Of a stretch of 64,000 bases of DNA, positions 26,118 to 35,540 are shown piece after piece; position 1 is the first letter of the stretch; every line of letters starts with the position of its first letter. Origin of the DNA: Magnetococcales bacterium (GTDB lineage Bacteria; Pseudomonadota; Magnetococcia; Magnetococcales; JADFYX01); assembly GCA_002753565.1 (NCBI GenBank), contig PEAM01000012.1, positions 52,044 to 116,043 of the forward strand, written 5' to 3'. Under the pieces are notes generated by a model, which was not told the origin of the DNA, searched no databases, and saw only the letters and a list, made by a program, of their open reading frames with translations. A program made the translations under genes and the position numbers.

Positions 26118-27002
26118 ATGGCATTTTTCATCAAACAGTTGACCATTATCGGTGTGGGTTTGATTGGCGGTTCTCTGGCTCGGGCTTTAAAAGAGCGGGA
26201 TATGGTCGGTGAGGTGGTGGGGGTCAACCGTACCCGCCACTCACTGGAGACCGCCCTGGCGTTGGGGGTGATCGATCGGGCAACCACCTCGGTGGTTGAA
26301 GGGGTGCGCGGGGCGACCCTGGTTCTGGTTGCCACCCCGGTCCGTTCCATTCCCCGGGTCATTGAAGATGCCATTCCCGGTCTGGCACCGGGGACGGTGG
26401 TAACCGATGCTGGTAGTGTCAAAGGCTCTATTGTCGAGACGTGCGAGGGGCTGTTGATGCCGGAAGGGGTCCATTTTGTCGGTTCCCACCCGGTGGCCGG
26501 AACCGAAAACTCCGGTGTAGCCTCCTCCTTTGCCACCCTGTTTGAACAGAGCCGAACCGTTCTGACCCCAACCAAAAACACCGCCAAGGATGCCTTGGAG
26601 CTGGTGCGTCTGGTCTGGGAGGCTGCCGGTTCCAAGGTGGAGATCATGGGGGTTGAACACCATGACCGGGTTTTGGCTGCCACCAGCCACCTGCCCCATC
26701 TGATGGCCTACAATATTGTCAACACCCTCTCAGACATGGAAGATGACATTCGGGCCGAGGTGTTCCGTTATGCCTCGGGTGGTTTTCGGGATTTTACCCG
26801 GATCGCCTCCTCCGATCCAACCATGTGGCGAGATATCTGCCTGGAGAATCGGGAGGCGATTCTCGATATGCTCACCCGTTTTCGGCAAGACCTGGATAAA
26901 CTCTCCCGGCAGATTGAGGAGGGGAACGAGGATGCCCTTTATGGTATTTTTGCCCGGGCCAAAAATACCCGTGAACGGGTGTTGGCTGAGAGGAAACGGT
27001 GA
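26118..27002 (+). CDS. tyrA: Prephenate/arogenate dehydrogenase TyrA
   Basis: A 294-residue NAD(P)-dependent dehydrogenase of tyrosine synthesis. The nucleotide fold is IIGVGLIGGSLARALK, the catalytic His region is GSHPVAGTENSG, and the helical dimerisation domain contains AATSHLPHLMAY. The ATG at 26118 follows AGGGA at six bases, while the longer frame opens with TTG. The stop codon shares one base with the aroA start (TGATG). Prephenate versus arogenate preference cannot be read here. Confidence 0.94.
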   Translation: MAFFIKQLTIIGVGLIGGSLARALKERDMVGEVVGVNRTRHSLETALALGVIDRATTSVVEGVRGATLVLVATPVRSIPRVIEDAIPGLAPGTVVTDAGSVKGSIVETCEGLLMPEGVHFVGSHPVAGTENSGVASSFATLFEQSRTVLTPTKNTAKDALELVRLVWEAAGSKVEIMGVEHHDRVLAATSHLPHLMAYNIVNTLSDMEDDIRAEVFRYASGGFRDFTRIASSDPTMWRDICLENREAILDMLTRFRQDLDKLSRQIEEGNEDALYGIFARAKNTRERVLAERKR

Positions 27003-28315
27003 TGCCCGGTGATCTGATTTCCCAAGGAGGCCCTCCCCTCAGAGGACGGATGGCTGTTCCCGGCGATAAATCCATCTCCCACCGTGCCATTATTTTTGGT
27101 GCATTGGCAGAGGGGGAGACCCGTGTGGAAAAGCTGCTGGAGGGGGAGGATGTCCAGCGCACCGTGGCGGCTTTCAGGGCCATGGGCGTGGAGATTGAGC
27201 GGCTGGGTGCTGGCTCCTATCGTTTGGCGGGGGTCGGGCTGGATGGCTTGGCGGAACCGGACGATGTGCTGAATATGGGCAACTCTGGCACAGCCATGCG
27301 GCTGTTGACGGGGCTGCTCTCCAGCCAACCTTTTTTGTCTATTTTGACTGGGGATGACAGTCTGCGTGGCCGACCCATGGGTCGCATTGTCACACCGTTG
27401 GGCCGTATGGGGGCAAAAATACTCGGGCGGGATGGGGGAAAACTGGCCCCTTTGGTGATCCAGGGCCAAGAGCTGGTTCCCATGGACCATATCAGCCCGG
27501 TAGCCTCGGCTCAGGTAAAGACCGCCCTGTTGTTGGCTGGGTTGAATACCGCCGGAGAGACCAGTGTCACCGAGCCAGCACTGTCACGGGACCATACCGA
27601 GCGGATGTTGACCGCCTTTGGCGCAGAAATCCGCCGGGAGGGATTAAAGGTGACGGTAGACGGTTGGCCCACCCTGACCGGACAGAAGATTACGGTTCCG
27701 GGGGATATATCCAGTGCCGCTTTTCCCATGGTGGCGGCGTTGGTGGTCCCCGGCTCCGATCTTACCCTGGAAGGGGTCGGCATCAACCCGACCCGCACCG
27801 GACTGCTGGATCTTCTGCTGCAGATGGGCGGCAATATTCAGCAGTTGAATCCACGGGAGGAGGGGGGTGAGCAGGTTGCCGACCTGCGGGTGCAATACTC
27901 CAAGCTACAGGGTATTACGGTCCCGGAGGCGGTGGTACCTCGGGCCATTGATGAGTTTCCCATCTTTTTTGTGGCGGCCAGTGTTGCCGATGGCGAAACC
28001 CTGCTCACGGGAGCCAACGAACTGCGGGTCAAGGAGAGCGACCGGATTGCCGCCATGGTAACGGGACTCAAGGCTCTGGGAGCCCAGATTGAAGAGAGGC
28101 CTGACGGGGCCAGAATCAGCGGATTGGGTGGTGGGTTGACCGGAGGTGCCACGGTGGACTCCCATACCGACCACCGCATTGCCATGAGCCTGCTGGTGGC
28201 GGGCCTGGTCAGTGGGTCGCCGGTTCGGGTGGCCCGTTGTGGCAATATCAACACCTCCTTTCCCGGTTTTGCCGATCTGATGGCAGCGCTTGGAGCGGAT
28301 ATCAGCAAGGGGTAG
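27002..28315 (+). CDS. aroA: 3-phosphoshikimate 1-carboxyvinyltransferase (EPSP synthase)
   Basis: A 437-residue shikimate-pathway enzyme joining PEP to shikimate-3-phosphate. Visible motifs are PGDKSISHRAII at the N-terminus, LNMGNSGTAMRLLTGLL and LRVKESDRIAAM. The ATG at 27002 overlaps the tyrA stop by one base and has AGAGGAAA upstream, although the preceding GTG is also possible. The residues flanking NSGTAMR (Gly before TAMR) match the alpha-class-like EPSP synthases. Its position before cmk and rpsA is the classic proteobacterial order. Confidence 0.96.
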   Translation: MPGDLISQGGPPLRGRMAVPGDKSISHRAIIFGALAEGETRVEKLLEGEDVQRTVAAFRAMGVEIERLGAGSYRLAGVGLDGLAEPDDVLNMGNSGTAMRLLTGLLSSQPFLSILTGDDSLRGRPMGRIVTPLGRMGAKILGRDGGKLAPLVIQGQELVPMDHISPVASAQVKTALLLAGLNTAGETSVTEPALSRDHTERMLTAFGAEIRREGLKVTVDGWPTLTGQKITVPGDISSAAFPMVAALVVPGSDLTLEGVGINPTRTGLLDLLLQMGGNIQQLNPREEGGEQVADLRVQYSKLQGITVPEAVVPRAIDEFPIFFVAASVADGETLLTGANELRVKESDRIAAMVTGLKALGAQIEERPDGARISGLGGGLTGGATVDSHTDHRIAMSLLVAGLVSGSPVRVARCGNINTSFPGFADLMAALGADISKG

Positions 28316-28324
28316 GGGGAGCGG

Positions 28325-29038
28325 GTGAATCAGCAGCCAAGCCAGCAGGTTGAGAAGGGGAGCCGTTATGTTGTGGCGGTGGATGGACCGGCGGGAGCTG
28401 GCAAGGGGGCGGTCTGCCGGGCGGTGGCTCAGCGGTATGGTTTCAGCTATCTGGACACCGGCTCCATCTATCGGGCGGTGGCACTGCTTTCATTGAACAA
28501 CCCACTCTCTGACCAGGAGGCGTTGGGCTGTCTGGCCGCGCAGATGCCTTTTGAGTTTCGGGCGGTGGAAGGGGCGGGGTTTCGGGCCTTTTTGGGGGGA
28601 GAGGATGTCACTGTTGCCTTACGGGAGGAGCGGGTTGGATTGCGGGCCTCTCAGGTGGCGGCTGTACCCCAGGTCAGGCAGGCTCTTTTGACCTTTCAGC
28701 GCCGTTATGGTGGGAGCCAAAATATTATTTTAGATGGGAGAGATACCGGCAGTGTAGTCTGGCCGGATGCCGATTTGAAAATTTTTCTGACGGCTAGCCT
28801 GGATGAACGGGCAAAACGTCGGGCTTTGGAGTTGCAACAGAAGGGAGAAACTGTTAGCTTCCACAAAATACGCGAGAGGATTGCTCAACGGGACGAACAG
28901 GATTCGAGCCGGGCCCATGCGCCATTGGCTCCAGCCCCCGACGCCCGTCGTGTGGATACCACCCTGCTTACCCTGGAACAGAGCATAGATCGGGTAGCCG
29001 ATTTGGTGGATGAGATGGTGGGGAATAAGCCCCGATAA
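28325..29038 (+). CDS. cmk: Cytidylate kinase
   Basis: A 237-residue nucleotide kinase phosphorylating CMP and dCMP. The Walker A region is VDGPAGAGKGAVCRAVA, with LDTGSIYRAVAL and the DGRDTGSVVWPDA substrate motif. It opens with GTG at 28325, after a GGGGGAG ribosome binding site, nine bases after aroA. Residues 1-12 extend beyond the usual start. It is 23 bases ahead of rpsA, an arrangement shared by many proteobacteria. Confidence 0.95.
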   Translation: MNQQPSQQVEKGSRYVVAVDGPAGAGKGAVCRAVAQRYGFSYLDTGSIYRAVALLSLNNPLSDQEALGCLAAQMPFEFRAVEGAGFRAFLGGEDVTVALREERVGLRASQVAAVPQVRQALLTFQRRYGGSQNIILDGRDTGSVVWPDADLKIFLTASLDERAKRRALELQQKGETVSFHKIRERIAQRDEQDSSRAHAPLAPAPDARRVDTTLLTLEQSIDRVADLVDEMVGNKPR

Positions 29039-29061
29039 CTTTTAACCGAAGGTGAACATAA

Positions 29062-30780
29062 GTGGCTGTTGAAACGCTGGTAGACGACATTGAGATTGAG
29101 GACGAGGATTTTAGCGCTCTATTAGAGGAGTCCTTTAGCAAAGGTGTCGGAAAAGAAGGACAGGTGGTCTCCGGTAAGATCATCCAAAGGGAAGGTGAAG
29201 AGTTTATTATCGATGTGGGACTCAAATCCGAAGGTCGTCTGACCGTTCGGGAGTTTCTGGATGGCGATGGTAACTTAACCCTGGGCGTTGGCGACTCAAT
29301 TGATGTCTTCGTTGAACGGAGCGAAGATGATCAGGGGCTTGCCGTACTCTCTCGTGAGAAAGCCAAGCGGGAAGAGGCGTGGGTCAACCTGGAGAAAGCT
29401 TTCAACGATAAGCTATTGGTCCACGGCCGCATTCTGGGCAAGGTAAAGGGCGGGTATACAGTCGATCTGAACACCCTTTCAGCCTTTTTGCCCGGATCTC
29501 AAGTGGATGTTCGCCCGGTTCACGATATTATTCGTCTACAGGAAGAGGACCAACCCTTCGATATTCTCAAGATGGACCGTCGCCGAGGCAACATTGTTGT
29601 TTCCCGTCGGGCCGTCATCGAAAAGCAGCGTGAGAGCGCCCGCTCTGCCCTGCTGGAGACGCTGCACGAAGGGATGATTCTGGATGGTATCGTCAAGAAT
29701 ATCACCGATTACGGCGCCTTTGTCGATTTGGGTGGTCTGGATGGACTGCTCCATATTACCGATATGTCCTGGAAACGGGTCAAACACCCCAGCAGTGTGG
29801 TGACAGTGGGTGATACGGTTTCGGTACAGGTGATTAAATTCAATGCCGAAACCCAGCGGATCTCCTTGGGCATGAAGCAGCTGCAGACCGACCCATGGGA
29901 AGGTATTGGCGCCAAATATCCTTCCGGTGCCAAGTTCCGTGGTCACGTGACCAACATTACCGACTACGGCGCTTTTGTCGAGATGGAGTCGGGTGTTGAG
30001 GGGCTGGCCCACGTTTCCGAACTGGCTTGGACCAAGAAAAACGTCCATCCATCCAAACTGCTGGATGTCGGCCAAGAGGTGGAGGTCATGGTTCTGGATG
30101 TGGATGCAGACCGTCGCCGGATCTCCTTGGGGCTTAAGCAGTGTATGGAAAACCCATGGCAGGCCTTTGCGGATAACAACCCAGTCGGAACCAACGTAAC
30201 GGGTGAGATTAAAAATATCACCGAGTTTGGTCTGTTTGTCGGCCTGGAAGGGGATATTGACGGACTGGTTCATCTTTCCGATGTCAGTTGGGATGCTGGG
30301 GCTGGTGAAGAGGCGCTCAAGGAGTTTCAACGGGGCAGTGAAGTGGAGGCGGTTGTGCTCTCTCTCGACCCAGACAAAGAGCGGATCTCTTTGGGTCTCA
30401 AGCAGGCCAACCCCGATGACTGGAGTCTGTGGGTCGATGCCAATCCCAAAGGTTCCAAAGTCATGGGAACCGTCAAGGAGGCTGCAGGTACCGGCTATAT
30501 GATCAGCCTCTCCGAGCAGGTTGAAGGGTTGTTGCGCAAGCAGGAGTTCTCTCGGGATGATCCTGACGGAACCTCTCTGACTATTGGTTCTGAAGTCGAA
30601 GTTGCCATTACGGCTATTGATCGTCAAAAACGTAAAGTGGCCGTCTCTGTCAAGGCACTGAATGCCGCTGAAGAGCGTCAGAGCATCAAGGAGTATGGGG
30701 CCGACAAGGATGAGGTTGGTGGTATCAGCAGCTTGAGCGAAGCTTTGAGTAAGGCTTTTGAGAAAAAAGCGGGTAGTTGA
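29062..30780 (+). CDS. rpsA: 30S ribosomal protein S1
   Basis: A 572-residue mRNA-binding ribosomal protein with six S1 OB-fold repeats of about 75-88 residues. The canonical ones read GMILDGIVKNITDYGAFVDL and GAKFRGHVTNITDYGAFVEM. The first two repeats, which anchor S1 to the 30S, are more divergent, as usual. The start is GTG at 29062. A strong hairpin follows the stop. The order cmk-rpsA-ihfB is conserved in Gram-negative bacteria. Confidence 0.97.
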   Translation: MAVETLVDDIEIEDEDFSALLEESFSKGVGKEGQVVSGKIIQREGEEFIIDVGLKSEGRLTVREFLDGDGNLTLGVGDSIDVFVERSEDDQGLAVLSREKAKREEAWVNLEKAFNDKLLVHGRILGKVKGGYTVDLNTLSAFLPGSQVDVRPVHDIIRLQEEDQPFDILKMDRRRGNIVVSRRAVIEKQRESARSALLETLHEGMILDGIVKNITDYGAFVDLGGLDGLLHITDMSWKRVKHPSSVVTVGDTVSVQVIKFNAETQRISLGMKQLQTDPWEGIGAKYPSGAKFRGHVTNITDYGAFVEMESGVEGLAHVSELAWTKKNVHPSKLLDVGQEVEVMVLDVDADRRRISLGLKQCMENPWQAFADNNPVGTNVTGEIKNITEFGLFVGLEGDIDGLVHLSDVSWDAGAGEEALKEFQRGSEVEAVVLSLDPDKERISLGLKQANPDDWSLWVDANPKGSKVMGTVKEAAGTGYMISLSEQVEGLLRKQEFSRDDPDGTSLTIGSEVEVAITAIDRQKRKVAVSVKALNAAEERQSIKEYGADKDEVGGISSLSEALSKAFEKKAGS

Positions 30781-30808
30781 TCCCTTTTTTTCCGAACGTT
30801 TTAACGTG

Positions 30809-30842
30809 GGTCGGGCCGCCTCTGTTTTTTGGCGGCCCGACC
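30809..30842 (+). terminator. Strong hairpin after rpsA
   Basis: GGTCGGGCCGCC and GGCGGCCCGACC form a perfect 12-base-pair stem around a T-rich 10-base loop. The downstream bases TTGGTTATTTT form only a broken T tract. Probable intrinsic terminator or processing site between rpsA and ihfB. Confidence 0.75.
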
Positions 30843-30898
30843 TTGGTTATTTTAAATAATCTGTCAACCAGATCAGGTATTTGCAAGAGGTTGCCGAC

Positions 30899-31174
30899 AT
30901 GACAAAATCAGCGTTGATCAATGCACTTTCCCGGCAGAAAGATCTCTCTCGGAAGGATGCGGAAATTGTGGTAAATACTGTCTTTGAAGAGATCAGCCTC
31001 TCTTTGGAGCAGGGACGGCGGGTAGAGCTGAGAGGTTTTGGTAGTTTTGGCCTCAAGGAGCGCCGCTCTCGGGAAGGACGTAACCCCAAAACCGGCGATC
31101 AGGTAATGGTTGATGCCAAGCGGGTGATGTTTTTCAAGGCAGGTAAAGAGTTGCGGGAACGAGTTGATAGCTAG
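30899..31174 (+). CDS. ihfB: Integration host factor beta subunit
   Basis: A 91-residue HU-family DNA-bending protein. The start MTKSALINALS and the DNA-binding arm RNPKTGDQVMVDAKRVMFFKAGKELR carry the Arg-Asn-Pro at the arm tip that intercalates DNA. IHF acts as a heterodimer with IhfA, which is encoded elsewhere. The ATG at 30899 follows AGAGG; the longer frame uses TTG. A HU protein is the alternative, but the position after rpsA argues for IhfB. Confidence 0.9.
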   Translation: MTKSALINALSRQKDLSRKDAEIVVNTVFEEISLSLEQGRRVELRGFGSFGLKERRSREGRNPKTGDQVMVDAKRVMFFKAGKELRERVDS

Positions 31175-31446
31175 TGGATGGGTCTGGGAAGGGATCGTAT
31201 CCCTTCCCAGTGGGGTTTGGGGCAACAGCCCAAAGGTCATATAAGCTGCCCGCAGCCCTCCACCTTGCCAGGGGTAAGTGACAGGGAGCAACCCTGAACA
31301 TCTCTTCAACCAACCCATTCACCTCCTCTTCTCCTTAACAAGATGTAGAGACATGCTAGGCCTTCAGTCTACAAAGAGTCCCCTTTGGGATTGACGATAA
31401 AAGGGTTGTTTATTGTTCGCAGGCTTTTGGTGGGTGTCACTCGTTT
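31175..31446. repeat. Gap with a diverged copy of the dispersed repeat
   Basis: Right after ihfB, GGATGGGTCTGGGAAGGGATC and its partner GATCCC-type arm (31176-31210) form a long hairpin. GGGGTTTGGGGCAACAGCCC follows, equivalent to the central block of the repeats at 9.5, 11.9 and 40.8 kb. The hairpin may end ihfB transcription. The remainder, up to lapA, shows no gene. Confidence 0.6.
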
Positions 31447-31746
31447 ATGTCCGGACTATTCAACTTAATTTTAGTTTTTCTTTTAACAGCCTGCTCTGTC
31501 TTGTTCGCTCTTTTCAACCAGGGTGAGGTTGAGATTACGCTTCCGGGTGGATTGGTTTTTCCAGGTGTTCCCCTTTTTGTCCTGGCTTTTGTTCCGCTTT
31601 TCTTTGGTTTTTTTCTTGGTGTTATTTCCGGTTGGTCGAGGGGTTTGAAATATCGCAAACGACTGGCAGCATTGCGGAGTCAGAACCAGGAGCTGGAAGC
31701 GGAGTTGACCAACTTGCGAAATCTTCCCTTAGATAATGATATGTAA
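31447..31746 (+). CDS. lapA: LapA-domain (DUF1049) membrane protein
   Basis: A 99-residue protein with two membrane helices (about 5-22 and 42-64) and a short coiled-coil tail, as in LapA. In E. coli LapA works with LapB in control of lipopolysaccharide synthesis through LpxC turnover. It is encoded immediately before lapB, which supports the name. No strong ribosome binding site is seen before the ATG at 31447. Confidence 0.85.
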   Translation: MSGLFNLILVFLLTACSVLFALFNQGEVEITLPGGLVFPGVPLFVLAFVPLFFGFFLGVISGWSRGLKYRKRLAALRSQNQELEAELTNLRNLPLDNDM

Positions 31747-31848
31747 TCCTCTCCTCTCTGGATACCTCTCTGCTATGAAATCGATGCTGGAAGCTGTTGA
31801 TGGCTCGGGTGGTGTCTTCTTCTTGCCCTTTTTCGGGCCTTTTCAGTC

Positions 31849-33039
31849 ATGCAGATAGACCTTCTCCATTTAATTGGCTGGGCCGCCTTGGGGGTAACCG
31901 TGGGGGCGATTGTTTTTCGAGCGGCCTATCGCATGGGCAGGGAAGATGAGATTCGTCACCATGAGCAGAAGGAGCGTGAGCGGGAGTCGGCCTTTTATTA
32001 TCGGGGGTTGAACTATCTGCTCTCAGACGAGCAGGACAAAGCCATCGAGGAGTTTGTCAAGGTTGTCCGCATCAATTCGGAGACTGTTGAAATCCATCTC
32101 TCTTTGGGGAATCTTTTCCGCTCTCGGGGTGAGGTGGGGCGGGCTATTCGCATCCATCAAAATATTATCGCACGTCCCAACCTTTCGGTTGCCAATCGAA
32201 CGGCGGCCCTCTATGCGTTGGCGGAGGATTATCGTCAGGGAGGGTTTGTTGATCGGGCTGTGGAGGCCTGCCGGCGGGTCTTGAGTGTGGATCCAGACCA
32301 TGCCAAAACTCTCTCCAGTCTGCTGATACTCCATGAGAGTGAAGGGCGATGGGACAGTGCTCTGCAAGTGTTGCAGCGTCACAAACGGGTAACCGGCAAG
32401 CCTGATCCCCGACGGGAGGCCCATCTGTTGCTTCGTATCGGTCAGGAGCAGATGGTCAGCGGATTGCCGGAGGATGAAAATTCGGGGATTGATCGTTTTC
32501 GAAGTGCGGTACGCATTTTTCCGGGCTGTGTTGAGGGGTATCGTCTGTTGGGGGAGGCGCAATTACAGCAGGGTCGGGTCATGGCAGCCATCACCAGCTT
32601 TTCAACACCCCAAAAGACCCGACCCAGCCACTTTTTTTTGATGGTTGACTCTCTGCGGCGTGCCTACGGATTGAAGGAGGATCTGCCGGGCTTTGAAAAA
32701 TTTATGGCACAAGCCGTCGCCCTCCCTTCGGCCTCACCTCGGCTGATTATTCTCTGGAGCCGGATTTTAGAGGAGAAGGCCAGTCTACAAGAGGCCATTG
32801 AGGTATTGCGAGCCGGGACGGAGCGCTATCCGGGTTCATCCGGCATTGCCCGCCAGTTGGTTTTAATCCTGGGTCGGGTGAACCAATGGCAAGAGGCGGT
32901 TGGTGCTGCGGAGCGCTGTTTGGACCACCTGATATCCCGGCAGCCGGTTTTTCAATGTTCCCAGTGCGGTTTTCACTCCCAGGATATATACTGGAAGTGT
33001 CCTCAGTGTCACCATTGGGATACCATGGAGCCTTTATAG
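31849..33039 (+). CDS. lapB: Lipopolysaccharide assembly protein LapB (YciM)
   Basis: A 396-residue inner-membrane-anchored TPR protein. It has an N-terminal helix (about 6-28), about nine TPR motifs, and a C-terminal rubredoxin-like metal site of two CXXC pairs (CSQCG and CPQCH). LapB directs LpxC to FtsH degradation and so balances LPS and phospholipid synthesis. The spacing of the two CXXC pairs matches the family. Length and the lapA neighbour agree with E. coli. Confidence 0.92.
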   Translation: MQIDLLHLIGWAALGVTVGAIVFRAAYRMGREDEIRHHEQKERERESAFYYRGLNYLLSDEQDKAIEEFVKVVRINSETVEIHLSLGNLFRSRGEVGRAIRIHQNIIARPNLSVANRTAALYALAEDYRQGGFVDRAVEACRRVLSVDPDHAKTLSSLLILHESEGRWDSALQVLQRHKRVTGKPDPRREAHLLLRIGQEQMVSGLPEDENSGIDRFRSAVRIFPGCVEGYRLLGEAQLQQGRVMAAITSFSTPQKTRPSHFFLMVDSLRRAYGLKEDLPGFEKFMAQAVALPSASPRLIILWSRILEEKASLQEAIEVLRAGTERYPGSSGIARQLVLILGRVNQWQEAVGAAERCLDHLISRQPVFQCSQCGFHSQDIYWKCPQCHHWDTMEPL

Positions 33040-33067
33040 ATCCAGCTAGAGTTAAGGGAGCAGCGCG

Positions 33068-33619
33068 GTGGATTCGATGCCCACAACAGTGCCGGGCCGT
33101 AAAAAGCGGGAGATGAGACATTTTTTTCGCTACCAACTCATCCGTCTCCATCGACTGGCAGAGGACTCCCATGCCATTGCCTTGGGGGTTGCCTGGGGTA
33201 TCTTTGTCTCTTTCACCCCATTTTTGGGGTTTCACCTGATTCTCTGCACATTGATGTGTATTCTGTTTGGTGGCTCCAAGTTGGCCTCATGGATCGGTAG
33301 TCTCATTGGTAATCCGGCGACCTTTCCCTTTTTCTTTTGGGCGGATCACCGTTTGGGCAGCTGGATCATGGGACTGTTTGGTTTGGGGGGGGGCGGTACC
33401 GTTAAGTTTTCTTGGGATAGCCTGACTTTTGATGCTCTGTTCAGTGATATGACCCACATTATTGTGCCCATTTTGTTTGGGGCGGTTATTTTAGCGCCTC
33501 TGGCGGCGGCGTGTGGCTATTGGGCCACCTATAAGTTTGTGGAGTTGACCCGCCATCGTCGGTTGGCCCGTATGAAGTTGGCCCGGCAGAGGTATGGAGA
33601 GTCTGGTAGGCAGGTTTAG
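33068..33619 (+). CDS. DUF2062 membrane protein
   Basis: A 183-residue inner-membrane protein with the DUF2062 pattern. A basic N-terminal segment with HRLAEDSHAIALGVAWGIFV is followed by the FTPFLGFH motif, the GNPATFPFFFW motif and a final helix. Function is unknown; some relatives are fused to glycosyltransferases. It starts at GTG 33068 with AAGGGAG upstream, 28 bases after lapB, so it may be co-transcribed with the LPS genes. Confidence 0.82.
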   Translation: MDSMPTTVPGRKKREMRHFFRYQLIRLHRLAEDSHAIALGVAWGIFVSFTPFLGFHLILCTLMCILFGGSKLASWIGSLIGNPATFPFFFWADHRLGSWIMGLFGLGGGGTVKFSWDSLTFDALFSDMTHIIVPILFGAVILAPLAAACGYWATYKFVELTRHRRLARMKLARQRYGESGRQV

Positions 33620-33723
33620 TTGATTTTGACGCTTGTGCAGCCATAAACATTGGCCGGGGGATGTCATGGTCCCAGTAAAGATAAAAAAACAGTCCATTCC
33701 ACCAACAGAAGAAAGTGAACAAG

Positions 33724-34161
33724 ATGCGAATATTGATTGCTTGTGACCATGGTGCCTTCGATTTAAAGAGAAAAATTGTCGAGCATCTGGCTCAAAATCC
33801 AGAGAATGAAATCATCAATTTGGGGGTTGATGGGGCAGAGTCGGTGGACTATCCCGACTATGCTCAATCGTTATGCCGAGCTCTGTTGGCGGGAGAGGGG
33901 GAGCGGGGTATCCTGCTTTGTGGCACCGGATTGGGCATGTCGATGGCTGCCAACCGTTTTAACGGCATCCGAGGGGCGTTGTGTCACGATGAATATACGG
34001 CTCGGCTCTCCCGACAGCACAATAATGCCAATGTACTGGTTTTGGGCGCTCGTTCCACGGGGGAAGCGGTGGCTTTGGGGATTGTCGATACCTGGATGCA
34101 GACCGATTTTGAGGGAGCACGTCACCAACGCCGCCTGGATAAGATTGAAAACAAGGGCTAA
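33724..34161 (+). CDS. rpiB: Ribose-5-phosphate isomerase B
   Basis: Interconverts ribose-5-phosphate and ribulose-5-phosphate. A 145-residue protein with N-terminus MRILIACDHGAFDLK, the active-site loop CGTGLGMSMAANRFNGIR and the base-binding segment HDEYTARLSRQHNNANVL. The start at 33724 is favoured by the family N-terminus over the GTG three codons earlier. It precedes glyA by 40 bases, a frequent pair in alphaproteobacteria and relatives. Confidence 0.93.
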   Translation: MRILIACDHGAFDLKRKIVEHLAQNPENEIINLGVDGAESVDYPDYAQSLCRALLAGEGERGILLCGTGLGMSMAANRFNGIRGALCHDEYTARLSRQHNNANVLVLGARSTGEAVALGIVDTWMQTDFEGARHQRRLDKIENKG

Positions 34162-34201
34162 TTGATTGTCTACCCATTTATATTATTAAGAAGGATTTTT
34201 C

Positions 34202-35467
34202 ATGTCCGATTTTACCATGGATCTTCAAACGTCAGACCCAGAGATATACAACGCCATCCAGTCTGAGTTGGGGCGACAGCGAGAGCAGATTGAGCTGATT
34301 GCCTCAGAAAATATTGTCAGCCGTGCGGTGCTTGAGGCCCAAGGCAGCGTAATGACCAACAAATATGCCGAAGGGTATCCAGCCAAGCGCTATTATGGTG
34401 GTTGTGAATTTGTTGATCAGTCGGAATCGTTGGCTATTGAGCGGGCCAAGCAGCTTTTTGGTTGTGCGTATGCCAATGTACAGCCCCACTCCGGCTCTCA
34501 GGCCAATATGGCGGCCTATCTGGCTGTAGCCAAGGCGGGGGATCTGATTTTGGGGATGTCTTTGGCCGATGGGGGCCATCTGACCCACGGTTCCAAGCCC
34601 AACTTTTCCGGGCAGGTGTTTCGGGCGGCTCAATATGGTCTGGACCCCAAAACCGAGCGGATCGATTATGATCAGGTTGCGGCACTGGCTAGAGAGCACA
34701 AACCCCAGATTATCGTGGCAGGTGCCTCGGCCTATAGCCGGGTAATCGATTTCCCCCGTTTTCGCCAGATCTGTGATGAGGTAGGGGCCTTTTTAGTGGT
34801 GGATATGGCCCACTTTGCCGGACTGGTTGCCACAGGGGAGCATCCCCACCCTTTTCCCTATGCGGATATTGTCACCACCACCACCCACAAAACCCTGCGG
34901 GGTCCTCGGGGCGGCATGATTTTAACCAATCGGGAGGATCTGGCCAAAAAGATCAACTCGAAGATTTTTCCCGGCATTCAAGGTGGACCCCTGGAGCATG
35001 TGATTGCCGCCAAGGCGGTCGCCTTTCGAGAGGCGCTGCAGCCGAGTTTTGTGGCCTATGCCAAACAGGTACGAAAAAATGCGGTCGCCCTGGCCGAGGT
35101 GTTGGTGGAGGGGGGGCTGCGTATTGTCTCTGGGGGTACGGATAACCACCTGATGCTGGTGGATTTGACCTCACGGGATATTACCGGAAAAGATACGGAG
35201 CAGGCGTTGGAGCGGGCCGGCTTGACCTGCAACAAAAATGCTATTCCCAACGATCCGCGCAGCCCTTTTATCACCTCGGGTATTCGTCTGGGGACACCGG
35301 CAGCCACCTCGCGGGGATTTGACGAAGAGGCCTTTCGGCAGGTGGGGCGGATGATCGTACGGATTGTTGATACGGTCTCTTCGGGTGGGGATGCCAAGAT
35401 TGAGGCGGAGGTTCGTCTTCAGGCCGAAGCGTTGTGTCAACGTTATCCTATCTACCCCGGGATGTGA
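34202..35467 (+). CDS. glyA: Serine hydroxymethyltransferase
   Basis: A PLP enzyme converting serine and tetrahydrofolate to glycine and methylene-THF. The 421 residues include [21 protein letters not shown] near the N-terminus and the PLP-lysine motif [15 protein letters not shown]. An AAGAAGGA ribosome binding site precedes the ATG. It stands between rpiB and the riboflavin operon. Its one-carbon product feeds purine, thymidylate and methionine synthesis (see metXW in this window). Confidence 0.97.
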   Translation: MSDFTMDLQTSDPEIYNAIQSELGRQREQIELIASENIVSRAVLEAQGSVMTNKYAEGYPAKRYYGGCEFVDQSESLAIERAKQLFGCAYANVQPHSGSQANMAAYLAVAKAGDLILGMSLADGGHLTHGSKPNFSGQVFRAAQYGLDPKTERIDYDQVAALAREHKPQIIVAGASAYSRVIDFPRFRQICDEVGAFLVVDMAHFAGLVATGEHPHPFPYADIVTTTTHKTLRGPRGGMILTNREDLAKKINSKIFPGIQGGPLEHVIAAKAVAFREALQPSFVAYAKQVRKNAVALAEVLVEGGLRIVSGGTDNHLMLVDLTSRDITGKDTEQALERAGLTCNKNAIPNDPRSPFITSGIRLGTPAATSRGFDEEAFRQVGRMIVRIVDTVSSGGDAKIEAEVRLQAEALCQRYPIYPGM

Positions 35468-35540
35468 TCTATCCCATCTCTACGGCGCTGGGGAGGGAGT
35501 CTCCCTGGTGTTGTAGGGTTGGGTGGGGAAGGTTTTTTTG

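Noticed and set aside
35468..35540. FMN riboswitch ahead of ribD
   Set aside because: The gap is too short, and the conserved RFN-element segments are absent.
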